Below are positions 18,883-30,743 of a stretch of 64,000 bases of DNA, in pieces. The DNA is from Tenacibaculum sp. (lineage in GTDB: Bacteria; Bacteroidota; Bacteroidia; Flavobacteriales; Flavobacteriaceae). The notes beneath the pieces are model-generated. The model saw only the letters and a list, made by a program, of their open reading frames with translations. It was not told the DNA's origin and searched no databases. The position numbers were made by a program, and so were the translations under genes. Location: the NCBI GenBank assembly GCA_022448525.1, contig JAKVCX010000001.1, forward strand, positions 124,001 to 188,000. The letters run 5' to 3'. Position 1 is the first letter of the stretch. Each line of letters begins with the position of its first letter.

Positions 18883-19662
18883 TTATAAATTATTAGCTTC
18901 TGCAATTAACTCTGCAATATCTTTTACGACAATCTGATCTTCCTTTAAATGAAACTTAACACCGTCTGTCATCATTGTATTACAATAAGGACAACCTGTT
19001 GCAATAATTTCAGGATTCGTTTCTAAAGCATCCTTTGTTCGTAAGATATTTATATCCATATCACCTTTTTCAGGTTCCTTGAACATTTGCGCTCCTCCAG
19101 CACCACAACATAGAGCCGTAGATTTATGACGCTTCATTTCAGTTGATTTAACCCCTAAACGACGAATTAAATCACGTGGAGTTTCATAAACATCGTTTGC
19201 ACGTCCTAAATAACAAGGATCGTGATAAGTAAGACGTTTCCCTTTTAAGTTTTCACCTTCAATACTTAATCTTCCATCAGCGATTAATTTATTGATGTAT
19301 TGAGTATGATGATAAACTGTATATTTTCCACCTAAACTAGGATATTCGTTTTTTAATGTATTAAAAGAATGTGGATCACAAGTAACAATTGTTTTTACTT
19401 CATAAGCATTTAAAATTTCAATATTTGTCATTGCTTGCATTTGAAATAAAAACTCATTTCCAGCTCTTTTAGCAGCATCACCTGTAGAACTTTCTTCAGT
19501 TCCTAATACTGCAAAATCAACATTCGCTTGCTGTAAAATCTTCACAAAAGATTTTGTTATTTTTTTAGCTCTATCGTCGTAACTTCCTGCAGCTCCAACC
19601 CAAAACAACACCTCTGGTTGTTTTCCTTGAGCCATCATATCTGCCATTGTTGGTACGTTCAT
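18883..19662 (-). CDS. (Fe-S)-binding protein with CCG domain (HdrB/LutA/GlcF-like)
   Basis: LTYHDPCYLGRANDVYETPRDLIRRLG, ALCCGAGGAQMF, IIATGCPYCNTMM. Confidence 0.9.
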   Translation of the reverse strand: MNVPTMADMMAQGKQPEVLFWVGAAGSYDDRAKKITKSFVKILQQANVDFAVLGTEESSTGDAAKRAGNEFLFQMQAMTNIEILNAYEVKTIVTCDPHSFNTLKNEYPSLGGKYTVYHHTQYINKLIADGRLSIEGENLKGKRLTYHDPCYLGRANDVYETPRDLIRRLGVKSTEMKRHKSTALCCGAGGAQMFKEPEKGDMDINILRTKDALETNPEIIATGCPYCNTMMTDGVKFHLKEDQIVVKDIAELIAEANNL

Positions 19663-19732
19663 AATCTTGTATCGTTTAAGTTGACTTTTCTATTTAAATA
19701 AAAATTAGTGATTGAAATTAAATTAGATATTA

Positions 19733-21049
19733 CTATTCGTCTTTCCAATTTAATCTATCCATTTGACTATACTGCCATGGCGCCCCGTTGTTTTCGATGT
19801 TTGTCATCATCATATTCAACTCTTGTGGCGCAGCAGACTCTTCCATTACTAAATACCTCCTCATATCCATAATAATAGATAATGGATCGATATTCACAGG
19901 ACATTCTTGAACACAAGCGTTACAACTTGTACAAGCCCATAACTCTTCCCTAGTAATGTAATCATCTAATAATTGTTTACCATCAGGCTTAAACTCACCT
20001 CCGTTGGCATCGATATTTTTTCCTACTTCCTCTAAACGATCACGAGTATCCATCATAATCTTACGAGGAGATAATTTTTTTCCTGTTAAATTCGCTGGAC
20101 AAGATGAAGTACAACGTCCACATTCTGTACAAGTGTAAGCGTTCATTAACTGAACCCAATTCAAATCTGCTACATCAGAAGCTCCAAACTTTTCTGGAAC
20201 CTCATCCTCAGCTCCTTCTTCAGGCATAGCATATGGATCTGCGTCTGGATCCATCATCATTTTTACCTCATTCGTAACTGACTCTAAGTTATTGAACTGT
20301 CCTTTCGCATTTAAATTAGCAAAAAATGTATTTGGGAATGCTAATAAAATGTGTAAATGTTTAGAATAATATAAATAGTTTAGGAAAATTAAAATCCCAA
20401 CAATATGCAACCACCAAGCTGTTTTTTCAATGGTATGAAGCGCATCGTGTGAAAACCCTTCAAACCAAGGAGCAATAAACTGAGAAACAACATTACCTGC
20501 ACCTGCTTCTTGAAATGGTGTGTCAGTAGCGTTCATTACTAAGAACAATGTCATTAAAACGATTTCGAAATATAAAATAATATTTCCATCGTTTTTAGGC
20601 CATCCTTCCATTTCTGCACTCATGAAACGCTTAATTCTCTCGATGTTTCTTCTAAACCAGAATACAATTACAGCCAAAAGAACTAATAATGCTAAGATTT
20701 CAAAAGAACCAATTAAGAATCCATATAAACCATTCCCTATTAAAGGTTGAAATACACGATGTGTTCCAAATAACCCATCAATAACTATTTCAAGTAATTC
20801 GATATTAATTAAAATGAAACCAACATAAACTACAATATGTAAAATTCCAGAAACAGGACGGCGTACCATTTTGTACTGTCCTAATGCAATTTTTGCCATA
20901 TTCTTCCAACGTTCAGGTTTTCGGTCTGTTCTATCGATGTCCTTCCCTAGTTTAATGTTGCGAATCAGTTTTCGAACATTCATCACAAAATACCCTATAC
21001 CTGCAATTAAAATAAAAGCAAAAAAGATGTTTGGTATGTATTTTTCCAT
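19733..21049 (-). CDS. membrane (Fe-S)-binding protein, NarI-like TM region fused to 2x4Fe-4S (HdrC-like)
   Basis: Five or so TM helices followed by CTECGRCTSSCP and CTSCNACVQECP. Confidence 0.9.
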   Translation of the reverse strand: MEKYIPNIFFAFILIAGIGYFVMNVRKLIRNIKLGKDIDRTDRKPERWKNMAKIALGQYKMVRRPVSGILHIVVYVGFILINIELLEIVIDGLFGTHRVFQPLIGNGLYGFLIGSFEILALLVLLAVIVFWFRRNIERIKRFMSAEMEGWPKNDGNIILYFEIVLMTLFLVMNATDTPFQEAGAGNVVSQFIAPWFEGFSHDALHTIEKTAWWLHIVGILIFLNYLYYSKHLHILLAFPNTFFANLNAKGQFNNLESVTNEVKMMMDPDADPYAMPEEGAEDEVPEKFGASDVADLNWVQLMNAYTCTECGRCTSSCPANLTGKKLSPRKIMMDTRDRLEEVGKNIDANGGEFKPDGKQLLDDYITREELWACTSCNACVQECPVNIDPLSIIMDMRRYLVMEESAAPQELNMMMTNIENNGAPWQYSQMDRLNWKDE

Positions 21050-21139
21050 GTAAAAAATTGATTATAAAAATTTAAATAATTAAAACTACTGTATAGTTGT
21101 TTGTTATGATGTTTGTTGTTTGTTTATTTATAATAATCC

Positions 21140-22111
21140 TTATTGGTTACTTACATTTTCATTATTCTTATCCTCATTATAAGGCTTTGGTTTTTTACCA
21201 AATAAAGAAAAATGCACGAAACGTTTAGGATTTAATTTCATCTCTCTTAGCAACTCTTCCATTTCTTTAGTCGCGTTGGTAAGATTTGTGTAAAGCTGTT
21301 CATCGGACATTAGTTTTCCTACCGTTCCTTTACCACTTTCAATACCTTTAATTAGTGTATTCACATTAGAAAGTGTCGATTCTAACTTCTTTACGGTCGC
21401 ACCTAGATCTGCTTTTGCTAAATCGCCAGAAACTTTAGAAAAATCATCTGTAATTTTCTTGGTGTTATCAAGAGTTACATTGATTTTCTCTTTGTTCGAT
21501 TCTAATATTTTATTGAAGGTAGCCATAGTGTTATTCAAGCTTGCTACCGTATTTTCGATACCAATAACGCTACGATTTAAACTTTCTCGAGCTTTTTTGT
21601 CTAGTACTTGATTTAAACCGATAAGAAGAGAATCAGCTTCTACTAAAACATTTTCAAGTTTTGCTTGAATTGGATTCAATTTTTCGCCAACAGAAGAGAA
21701 TAAATCAGACTCAATTTCTCCTTTCAAATAATCTCCTGAGACTGCCATTTCTCCTTCATAATTTGGAATAATCGCTAAATTCTGTCCTCCCATTAATCCA
21801 GCAGAATATATTTTTGCTACACTAGATTTAGAGAATTGAAAATCGTCTTCTAATGACAAACGTACTAGTAAACTACCACGTTTTTCAGATTTTGTGTTGA
21901 AGTTTATAGCATCGACTTTTCCGACTTGTAGTCCATTAATAGTAACAACACTCGCCTCGCTTAATCCATTTATATTATTGTATTCAACGTAAAAATGACG
22001 TGAGTTTGGACTAAACAAATCCTGTCTTTTCATGAAATTATACCCCCAAACACCCAGAGCTATAATTAATAATGCTATAATTCCTGTTTTAAGTTCTTTT
22101 GACATAAGCAA
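21140..22111 (-). CDS. MlaD/MCE-family protein
   Basis: YNNINGLSEASVVTINGLQVGKVDAI.. MCE domain; coiled-coil C-terminus. Confidence 0.85.
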   Translation of the reverse strand: MLMSKELKTGIIALLIIALGVWGYNFMKRQDLFSPNSRHFYVEYNNINGLSEASVVTINGLQVGKVDAINFNTKSEKRGSLLVRLSLEDDFQFSKSSVAKIYSAGLMGGQNLAIIPNYEGEMAVSGDYLKGEIESDLFSSVGEKLNPIQAKLENVLVEADSLLIGLNQVLDKKARESLNRSVIGIENTVASLNNTMATFNKILESNKEKINVTLDNTKKITDDFSKVSGDLAKADLGATVKKLESTLSNVNTLIKGIESGKGTVGKLMSDEQLYTNLTNATKEMEELLREMKLNPKRFVHFSLFGKKPKPYNEDKNNENVSNQ

Positions 22112-22171
22112 AGTTTGCTAGTGACGAAATTACTAATAATTTTCTTGAGAACAGATTAGATTTTTTCTAAA

Positions 22172-23575
22172 TTACCGTTTTTTTAGTGCTTCTCTAACGG
22201 ATATTTTAGTCCCATTTGAAAAAGCCACGATAAAAGCATCTTTATGCCCAGCATCTTTCGCCTCTTTTAAGGCTTTCTTTACCTTAATAAAACTTTCTGA
22301 AGAACCATAGTAATATTTATAGTATTCATCAATCACAAGTACCTCAACATTTTCTAATCCTTTAAAATTAAAGTTATCCTGAGAAAGGTATCTTTTTGAT
22401 GCTGCTATCTGAACTTTAAATTCAATTTTTTCAGGTTTATTATTAATTACTTTAGGTTCTTTTTCTTCAGAAGTGATTGGTGTTTTTTTCTTTTGAACTT
22501 CCTTCTTCTCCTCTTTTTGAATATTCTTAACAGCAACAACCTTATCAGTAACTTTAACCTCTTTTTTTACTGGAACAACTTTAGTAACTTCCTTTTTAGG
22601 TATTTCTTTTGATATCGTTTTTTTAGGTGGTGTTACTACCACTGAAAACTCCTTTTTATCTAAACCTCCTTTTACTTCTGTATTTGGTTCATACGTCTTT
22701 TTTCTTTCAACGCTTGCAACAATTTTACCTTTAGTTTCGGTCGTTTTTTTCTTCTTAGTAACTTTTTGTTCCTCTACTGTATTTAATTTGATTCGCTCAA
22801 TATACTTTTCGATACCTTTTGCAATTGCGCTTGCCATTCTTATTTGACCCGCACCTGAATTCAAGAATTTACCTTCTGCTTTATTAGTAAGAAAACCTAA
22901 CTCAATAAGAACGCTAGGCATAACAGTTTCTCGAAGCACAAGGAAGTTATTCTGTTTTACGCTTCTACCAAACCTTTTAGCTCTTCTAAAATTCCCTTGA
23001 ACAAGTTCTGCAAAAGCTAAACTTTCATCCAAATTCTCTTCCTGTAACATTGACAAACTAATTACAGATTCTGGAGAGTTTGGATCGTAATCATAATTTT
23101 GTTTATAGTTATCTTCTAAAAGAATTACTGCATTTTCCCTTTTTGCGATTTCTAAGTTTTGTTTGTTACCACTTAATCCAAGTACAAAAGTACCTGCTCC
23201 ATGTGCTTTTGGATTTGTGTATGAATCACAATGAACTGACACAAATAAATCAGCTTTATTATCATTTGCTATTTTCGCTCGATTATGCAATTCAATAAAG
23301 ACATCTTTATCTCGCGTATAGATAACTTTAATATTTTTATTTTTCTTAAGGATTTTACCAACCTCTAAAACTACTTTCAAGGCAATCTTCTTTTCTCTGT
23401 ATCCATTACCCAAGTTACCCGGATCTTTCCCTCCATGACCGGCATCTAGTACAACCGTATATTTCTTTTGTGCATCAACTCTACTATTGTTCGAAATAAA
23501 AAAGATGAAAAACAAAAGAAAACACAATGTTGAAACGTTGGTTTTATATTTGCTGAATTTTAAGAATTGCATCAA
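22172..23575 (-). CDS. N-acetylmuramoyl-L-alanine amidase
   Basis: VVLDAGHGGKDPGNLGNGYREKKI, SVHCDSYTN, SVLIELGFLTN: amidase_3. Confidence 0.92.
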   Translation of the reverse strand: MMQFLKFSKYKTNVSTLCFLLFFIFFISNNSRVDAQKKYTVVLDAGHGGKDPGNLGNGYREKKIALKVVLEVGKILKKNKNIKVIYTRDKDVFIELHNRAKIANDNKADLFVSVHCDSYTNPKAHGAGTFVLGLSGNKQNLEIAKRENAVILLEDNYKQNYDYDPNSPESVISLSMLQEENLDESLAFAELVQGNFRRAKRFGRSVKQNNFLVLRETVMPSVLIELGFLTNKAEGKFLNSGAGQIRMASAIAKGIEKYIERIKLNTVEEQKVTKKKKTTETKGKIVASVERKKTYEPNTEVKGGLDKKEFSVVVTPPKKTISKEIPKKEVTKVVPVKKEVKVTDKVVAVKNIQKEEKKEVQKKKTPITSEEKEPKVINNKPEKIEFKVQIAASKRYLSQDNFNFKGLENVEVLVIDEYYKYYYGSSESFIKVKKALKEAKDAGHKDAFIVAFSNGTKISVREALKKR

Positions 23576-23663
23576 TAAAATTTAACTATTTTTGGCTTCT
23601 GAAATTTGGTACTCCAAAGATTGAGCCATACTTTTATTCAACACAAAAATAGCATTTATCGGA

Positions 23664-26381
23664 TTGAAAGCAAATTCATTGTACATACTTTTAGTTTTCT
23701 CCTTTTTTTGTTTTCAAAAAGGTTTAGCTCAGGAGATTGGAAAAAAAGATATTCCAAAACAGGATGTAGTTAAAAAAGATTCTGCAAAAACGATTAGTAA
23801 AAAAACGCAAATCGACTTAAAAAAAGGAGCAAAACCTGAAATTGAAGTAGATTCAACGAAAACAGATTCTATAATAAAGCCTAAAGAAGCAATTCAGTAT
23901 GATATTCTTCACAACGCTCAGGATTACACCATTCAAAATGCGAAAAATAAAACCATCACATTATATAATGAAGCTGAAGTTGATTATGGCGATATCAACT
24001 TAAAGGCAGGTAAAATAATTATTGACTACAAAAATAATACTGTTTACGCCACAGGGATAAAAGATAGTACAGGTTACGTTCAACGCCCTATTTTCAAACA
24101 AGGAAATCAAGAATCAGAACAAGATTCCATACTATATAATTTCAAAAGCGAAAAAGCTTTAATTTATGGTATTAAAACTGTTCAAGGAGAAATGATTACT
24201 TATGGTGAAAAAACTAAAAGAATTAATGACTCTACAGTTTACATGAGTAAATTAAGATTTACTACTTCAAAAAAGAAAATTCCAGACTACTATATTGCAA
24301 CAAATAAAGCGAAATTTGTTCCAGGTAAAAAGATAATTGTTGGAGGAAGTAATTTAGTTCTTGCCGATGTACCAACGCCTTTATACTTACCTTTTGCATA
24401 CTTTCCATTAACACAAGGAAGAACTTCTGGTTTTATAATTCCGACTTGGGGAGAAAACAATCAGCAAGGATTTTTCTTACAGAACGGTGGATATTATTTT
24501 GCATTAAACGATTATTTCGATCTTGAACTTACAGGAGATATTTATTCTAATGGAAGTTGGGCTATCAATGCTAATTCCGCATATAAAAAGAGGTACAAGT
24601 ATTCAGGGAGATTAAGTTTTAGATATCAAAACTTGACTAATGGAATAAAAGGTTTTAGTGATTTTTCAAAATCAGCAAACTACAATATTTCTTGGAATCA
24701 TAGGCAGGATCCGAAAACGAGTCCAAATTCCAATTTATCAGCACAAGTAAACATAAGTAGTAGTAGCCAGTTTTTCCGACAATCTTTAAATCAAATTGAT
24801 CAAAGTCAGCAATTCAATAACAGTTTTAACTCTTCAATTAGTTATTACAAAAAATTTGTTGGCACACCCTTTAATACAACTGTTACATTAAGTCACCAAC
24901 AAAATTCGAATAATGAATCTGTTACTATGACATTACCTTCTGTCCAAATAAATATGGATAGAATTTATCCTTTTGCTGGAAAAGGAGGAGTGAAAAAAAA
25001 TGCGATACAAAGGATCGGTACAAATTATAACGTAAAAGGTAGATTGGATATTAATACTACCGAAGATGATTTTTTAACTTCAAAAATGTTTGAAGGATCA
25101 AAATCTGGTATTGAACACTCAATAAGTGCTACTACCAATATGAAAGCTTTTAAATATTTTACTTTAACACCTGTTTTTAACTATAGAGATGTTTGGTATT
25201 TTAGTAAAATTAACAAGAGATATGATACTTCAATTCCAGATGAGGCTAATGACAATTTAGGAACTATTGTGAATGATACTATTAGTGGATTTAATAGATT
25301 CAATAGCTATAATTTCGGGACATCTTTAAGTACTGTCATTTATGGTAATTTTGAATTTAGTAAAGGACGATTAAAGGCTTTAAGACACACCATAACTCCT
25401 ACAATTACTTGGAATTACACTCCTGACCTTGCTTCTAAACATCAATTAACCGTACCAAGAAGTGACAAACCTGATGATTTTCTTACATATACTCAATTTG
25501 AAGGTGGGATTTTTGGTCAGCCAACTGGGGGAATACAAAACAGGTTAACTTTTGCTGTTAACAATAAACTTGAAGCTAAAGTTAAACCGAAAGACGAAGA
25601 CAGTGATGAAAAGGACAGAAAAGTTACTTTAATTAACAACTTAAATTTTAATACTTCTTACAATATAGCCGCAGATTCACTTCGTTGGAGTAATGTAAAT
25701 TTCAATATGGGAGTTCCGTTATTTAAGAACAAAATGATCCTAAACTTTACAGGAACCTTAAACCCATATCAAGTAACAGAAAATGGTGTTCAAATAAATA
25801 AGTTTAATAAAGGAATATTCAGACTTGAAAATTTAGCTTTAACTACTGGATACGCTTTCTCAAGTAAAGACTTTGAAAAGAAAGACGATTCGGAAAAAGA
25901 AGATGACAACAATAATAACGATGGTAATAATTTACCTGATGTTTTAGGGTCGAATGTAAACCCAAATAGAGGTTTTGCAAATCGAGCTTCGTCCGGAAAG
26001 AAAGGTAAGCAAGAAGAAAAAACAGCAGATCTCTACCGAAATAAAATGCCTTGGAATTTAAGTTTTAACTATAGTGTAATTTATAATAACAACGGCTTTA
26101 ATTTCTCTGGAATACGAAACCATGTAACTTCTTTCAATGGTAGCATTGATCTTACACCAAAATGGAAGTTAGGAGTAAATTCTGGGTATAGTTTTACAGA
26201 CGGAGCCTTTACAAATGCAACATTTAATTTTAGTAGAGATTTAGATAGTTGGAGATTTAATTTCAATTGGACTCCTTTTGGTAGATTCACATCATACTAT
26301 TTCTTTATCGGAATAAAATCGTCAATGTTAAGCGACTTAAAATGGGATAAAAATCAACCACCGGATAGACGCTTATTTTAA
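23664..26381 (+). CDS. putative LPS-assembly protein LptD-like outer membrane protein
   Basis: 905 aa with signal peptide, OstA-like region (ITLYNEAEVDYGDINLKAGKIIIDYKNNTVYA) and large beta-barrel. Confidence 0.8.
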   Translation: MKANSLYILLVFSFFCFQKGLAQEIGKKDIPKQDVVKKDSAKTISKKTQIDLKKGAKPEIEVDSTKTDSIIKPKEAIQYDILHNAQDYTIQNAKNKTITLYNEAEVDYGDINLKAGKIIIDYKNNTVYATGIKDSTGYVQRPIFKQGNQESEQDSILYNFKSEKALIYGIKTVQGEMITYGEKTKRINDSTVYMSKLRFTTSKKKIPDYYIATNKAKFVPGKKIIVGGSNLVLADVPTPLYLPFAYFPLTQGRTSGFIIPTWGENNQQGFFLQNGGYYFALNDYFDLELTGDIYSNGSWAINANSAYKKRYKYSGRLSFRYQNLTNGIKGFSDFSKSANYNISWNHRQDPKTSPNSNLSAQVNISSSSQFFRQSLNQIDQSQQFNNSFNSSISYYKKFVGTPFNTTVTLSHQQNSNNESVTMTLPSVQINMDRIYPFAGKGGVKKNAIQRIGTNYNVKGRLDINTTEDDFLTSKMFEGSKSGIEHSISATTNMKAFKYFTLTPVFNYRDVWYFSKINKRYDTSIPDEANDNLGTIVNDTISGFNRFNSYNFGTSLSTVIYGNFEFSKGRLKALRHTITPTITWNYTPDLASKHQLTVPRSDKPDDFLTYTQFEGGIFGQPTGGIQNRLTFAVNNKLEAKVKPKDEDSDEKDRKVTLINNLNFNTSYNIAADSLRWSNVNFNMGVPLFKNKMILNFTGTLNPYQVTENGVQINKFNKGIFRLENLALTTGYAFSSKDFEKKDDSEKEDDNNNNDGNNLPDVLGSNVNPNRGFANRASSGKKGKQEEKTADLYRNKMPWNLSFNYSVIYNNNGFNFSGIRNHVTSFNGSIDLTPKWKLGVNSGYSFTDGAFTNATFNFSRDLDSWRFNFNWTPFGRFTSYYFFIGIKSSMLSDLKWDKNQPPDRRLF

Positions 26382-26392
26382 ACAAATAACAC

Positions 26393-26773
26393 ATGAAAAA
26401 AATAATCAACACAACAAAAGCACCAGCTCCTATTGGACCATATAATCAAGCAGTTTTATCAGGAAACACTTTATATACTTCTGGCCAAATTGCTATTAAT
26501 CCAGAAACGGGAGAATTAGTTTTAGATGATATTAAAACAGAAACTAAGCAAGTCATGGAAAATATGAAAGCAGTTCTAGAAGCTGGCGGAATGACTTTTG
26601 AAAATGTTATAAAGACTTCTATTTTTATTTCAGATATGAATAACTTTTCTGAAATAAACGAAGTTTATGGCGCTTATTTTAATGATGATAATGCACCTGC
26701 AAGAGAAACTGTTGAAGTTGCCAACTTACCAAAGTTTGTAAATGTGGAAATCAGTATGATTGCCGTTAAATAA
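26393..26773 (+). CDS. ridA: RidA family Rid protein
   Basis: TKAPAPIGPYNQAVLSGNTLYTSGQIAINPETGEL, 126 aa. Confidence 0.93.
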   Translation: MKKIINTTKAPAPIGPYNQAVLSGNTLYTSGQIAINPETGELVLDDIKTETKQVMENMKAVLEAGGMTFENVIKTSIFISDMNNFSEINEVYGAYFNDDNAPARETVEVANLPKFVNVEISMIAVK

Positions 26774-26800
26774 TAAAGAAATCACATAACTCAAAAAAAT

Positions 26801-26832
26801 AAAAAACCACATAGAAAACTATGTGGTTTTTT
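26801..26832. terminator. bidirectional terminator between ridA and gap
   Basis: AAAAAACCACATAG-aaaa-CTATGTGGTTTTTT. Confidence 0.9.
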
Positions 26833-26855
26833 CATCATTTAAACTTAACAAATAT

Positions 26856-27863
<1,008 letters not shown>

Positions 27864-27880
27864 TTATATATCTAGTTTAT

Positions 27881-28867
27881 TTATGTTGTCATTATATCTG
27901 ACACCCTCAGTAATTCCTTATCAATGGAATTCTGTCCTTTAATTGCTTTTTCTAAATCGGTTGCCACTACTTTATTATCCTGTAATCCAACCATTAAATT
28001 TGATTTCCCATCTATTAAGAATTCAACAGCTTTCACTCCTAACCTTGAAGCTAATACTCTATCAAAACACGATGGCGAGCCTCCACGTTGCATGTGTCCT
28101 AAAACTGAAACACGCACTTCATATTCTGGCATATTTTCTTCAACGTAATCTGCCAGTTCGTAAACATTTTTACCAGACTTATCACCTTCGGCTACAACAA
28201 CAATACTTGAAGATTTACCTGAACGTCTACTTTTCTTTAAAGACTCTAACATTCTTTCTAATCCTAAGTCTTCCTCTGGCACTAAGATTTCTTCTGCACC
28301 TGCTCCAACTCCTGCATTTAAAGCTATAAATCCAGCATCTCTTCCCATTACTTCTACGAAGAATAATCTGTTATGCGATGAAGCCGTATCTCTAATTTTA
28401 TCGATTGCTTCCATTGCCGTATTTAAAGCTGTATCATAACCTAGTGTATGAGAAGTTCCGTAGATATCATTATCAATAGTTCCTGGAATTCCAATCACAG
28501 AAAAATCATATTCTTCATTAAAAACGACTCCTCCTGTAAAAGATCCGTCTCCTCCAATAACAACTAATCCGTCAATTTCATGTTCTTTTAAGTTTTCGTA
28601 TGCTTTTTGCCTACCTTCTTTAGTCATGAATTCTTTTGATCTAGCTGATTTAAGAATCGTACCTCCTTTGTGAATGATATTGTTCACGCTTCTTGCTGAT
28701 AACGTAACAAAATCACCTTCAATCATTCCTTGGTAACCTCTATAAATTCCTATACATTCTGTTCGATAATAGGCACATGCCCTTACAACAGATCTAATGG
28801 CTGCGTTCATTCCAGGAGAATCTCCTCCTGAAGTCATAACCGCTATTTTTTTAATTTTATTTCCCAT
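27881..28867 (-). CDS. pfkA: 6-phosphofructokinase
   Basis: AVMTSGGDSPGMNAAIRSVVR, VVIGGDGSFTG, GIPGTIDNDIYGTSHTLGYDTA. Confidence 0.97.
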   Translation of the reverse strand: MGNKIKKIAVMTSGGDSPGMNAAIRSVVRACAYYRTECIGIYRGYQGMIEGDFVTLSARSVNNIIHKGGTILKSARSKEFMTKEGRQKAYENLKEHEIDGLVVIGGDGSFTGGVVFNEEYDFSVIGIPGTIDNDIYGTSHTLGYDTALNTAMEAIDKIRDTASSHNRLFFVEVMGRDAGFIALNAGVGAGAEEILVPEEDLGLERMLESLKKSRRSGKSSSIVVVAEGDKSGKNVYELADYVEENMPEYEVRVSVLGHMQRGGSPSCFDRVLASRLGVKAVEFLIDGKSNLMVGLQDNKVVATDLEKAIKGQNSIDKELLRVSDIMTT

Positions 28868-28995
28868 ATGTTCGAATTCAAATTTACTTACTTATTTACA
28901 ATATTCACTGATAAAAATGCGAAATCGTTTTCGATTTTTACCGTTTTTAAAGCCTTTTTAAATTATTTATTTACATTAGCATTTAAACCTAAAAT

Positions 28996-30729
28996 ATGAA
29001 ACTTACCTTACTTGATTACGCCATTATTGTTATCTTTTTCATAATTTCTTTATTGATTGGAATTCGAGCTTCCAAATCTGCAGGAAAAAATAGTTCTGAG
29101 TTTTTTTTATCGGGTAGAAATATGCCTTGGTGGTTATTGGGTGTTTCAATGGTAGCGACAACTTTTGCAGCTGATACACCTGGATTAGTGACGGAACTTG
29201 TTAGAAAAAATGGAGTTTCAGGAAACTGGGTTTGGTGGGCAATGCTACTTACGGGAATGCTTACAGTTTTCTTTTATGCAAAATTATGGCGAAAATCAGG
29301 AATAACAACGGACTTAGAATTTTATGAGTTACGATACTCTGGAAAAACAGCTGGTTTTTTAAGAGGATTTAGAGCCATTTACCTTGGAGTAATTTTCAAT
29401 ATAATTACAATGGCTGGCGTTTGCTTGGCTGGAGCTAAGATTGCAGCCATATTATTAGGAATTTCTCAAGCTGAAATGCTAATATATTCATCCATCATTG
29501 TTGTTATTTATTCCTCTCTTGGAGGATTGAAAGGTGTTTTATTGACAGATTTTGTTCAATTCATAATCGCAATGATTGGTTCTGTTTGGGCAACTATTTA
29601 TATAGTTAATTTACCAGAAATTGGTGGAATGTATACGTTATTATCACAATCATCAGTAGCAACAAAACTTGACATTTTACCAGACTTTTCAAACACTGAA
29701 AGTTTAATCACTTTATTCATTATTCCTTTTGCCGTTCAATGGTGGAGTACTTGGTATCCAGGTGCAGAGCCAGGTGGTGGTGGATATATTGCTCAACGAA
29801 TGTTAGCTGCAAAAGATGAAAAAAACGCAACGTGGGCTACCTTATTCTTCAATTTTGCACATTATGCTTTACGTCCATGGCCATGGATTATTGTTGGTTT
29901 GGCTTCATTAGTTTTATTTCCAGATGTTGATAGTATCAATCAAACTTTCCCCAATTTAACTAAAGAAATGCAAGGGGAAGATGTTGCTTACGCGGCAATG
30001 ATGACTTATCTTCCTGCAGGATTATTAGGAATTGTACTTACTTCATTAATAGCTGCTTTTATGAGCACCATTAGTACTCAACTAAACTGGGGAAGTTCAT
30101 ATGTAGTAAATGATTTCTATGCCAGATTCATAAACACAAATGCATCAGAAAAGCAAAAAGTAGTAGTTGGAAGAATCACCACTGCTTTACTAATGTTAGC
30201 TGCTGCATTATTCTCATTTTACTTACAATCTGCAAAAGGAGTTTTCGATTTACTCTTACAAATTGGAGCAGGAACTGGTTTACTATTCATACTTAGATGG
30301 TTTTGGCATAGAATTAATCCATTTAGTGAAATTGCGGCGATGGTGATTTCATTTTTAATTGCTCTTTTCTTTTTTGTTAATGGAAAAATGGATGAACCTT
30401 TAATTTCTGTACCGGGCTATATGCAATTGATTATTGGAGTTATTATTACTACCGTAGGATGGATTACAGTAACTTTATTAACAAAACCATCAGATCAAGA
30501 AACTCTGGATAACTTCAATAGACTGATTTTTGAATCAGAAAACAAATTCAAAAATATCGGTAGTAAAATAATAGCTTTTCTATTTGGTACGTTAGGAATT
30601 TACAGTGTTTTATTCGCAACTGGAAATTGGATTTATGGAGAAACAATAAAAGGAATAATTTTCTCTTTTACAGCAATTGTCTCAATTGTTACAATTCACC
30701 AACTTTGGAAAAGAAAACTGTTAGAATAA
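28996..30729 (+). CDS. sodium:solute symporter family transporter
   Basis: SSEFFLSGRNMPWWLLGVSMVATTFAADTPGLVTELVR; about 13 TM helices. Confidence 0.88.
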   Translation: MKLTLLDYAIIVIFFIISLLIGIRASKSAGKNSSEFFLSGRNMPWWLLGVSMVATTFAADTPGLVTELVRKNGVSGNWVWWAMLLTGMLTVFFYAKLWRKSGITTDLEFYELRYSGKTAGFLRGFRAIYLGVIFNIITMAGVCLAGAKIAAILLGISQAEMLIYSSIIVVIYSSLGGLKGVLLTDFVQFIIAMIGSVWATIYIVNLPEIGGMYTLLSQSSVATKLDILPDFSNTESLITLFIIPFAVQWWSTWYPGAEPGGGGYIAQRMLAAKDEKNATWATLFFNFAHYALRPWPWIIVGLASLVLFPDVDSINQTFPNLTKEMQGEDVAYAAMMTYLPAGLLGIVLTSLIAAFMSTISTQLNWGSSYVVNDFYARFINTNASEKQKVVVGRITTALLMLAAALFSFYLQSAKGVFDLLLQIGAGTGLLFILRWFWHRINPFSEIAAMVISFLIALFFFVNGKMDEPLISVPGYMQLIIGVIITTVGWITVTLLTKPSDQETLDNFNRLIFESENKFKNIGSKIIAFLFGTLGIYSVLFATGNWIYGETIKGIIFSFTAIVSIVTIHQLWKRKLLE

Positions 30730-30743
30730 TCTGATAGTTTTCT

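Noticed and set aside
27924-28329. Two plus-strand ORFs over pfkA
   Set aside because: Shadow ORFs antisense to a confident pfkA.
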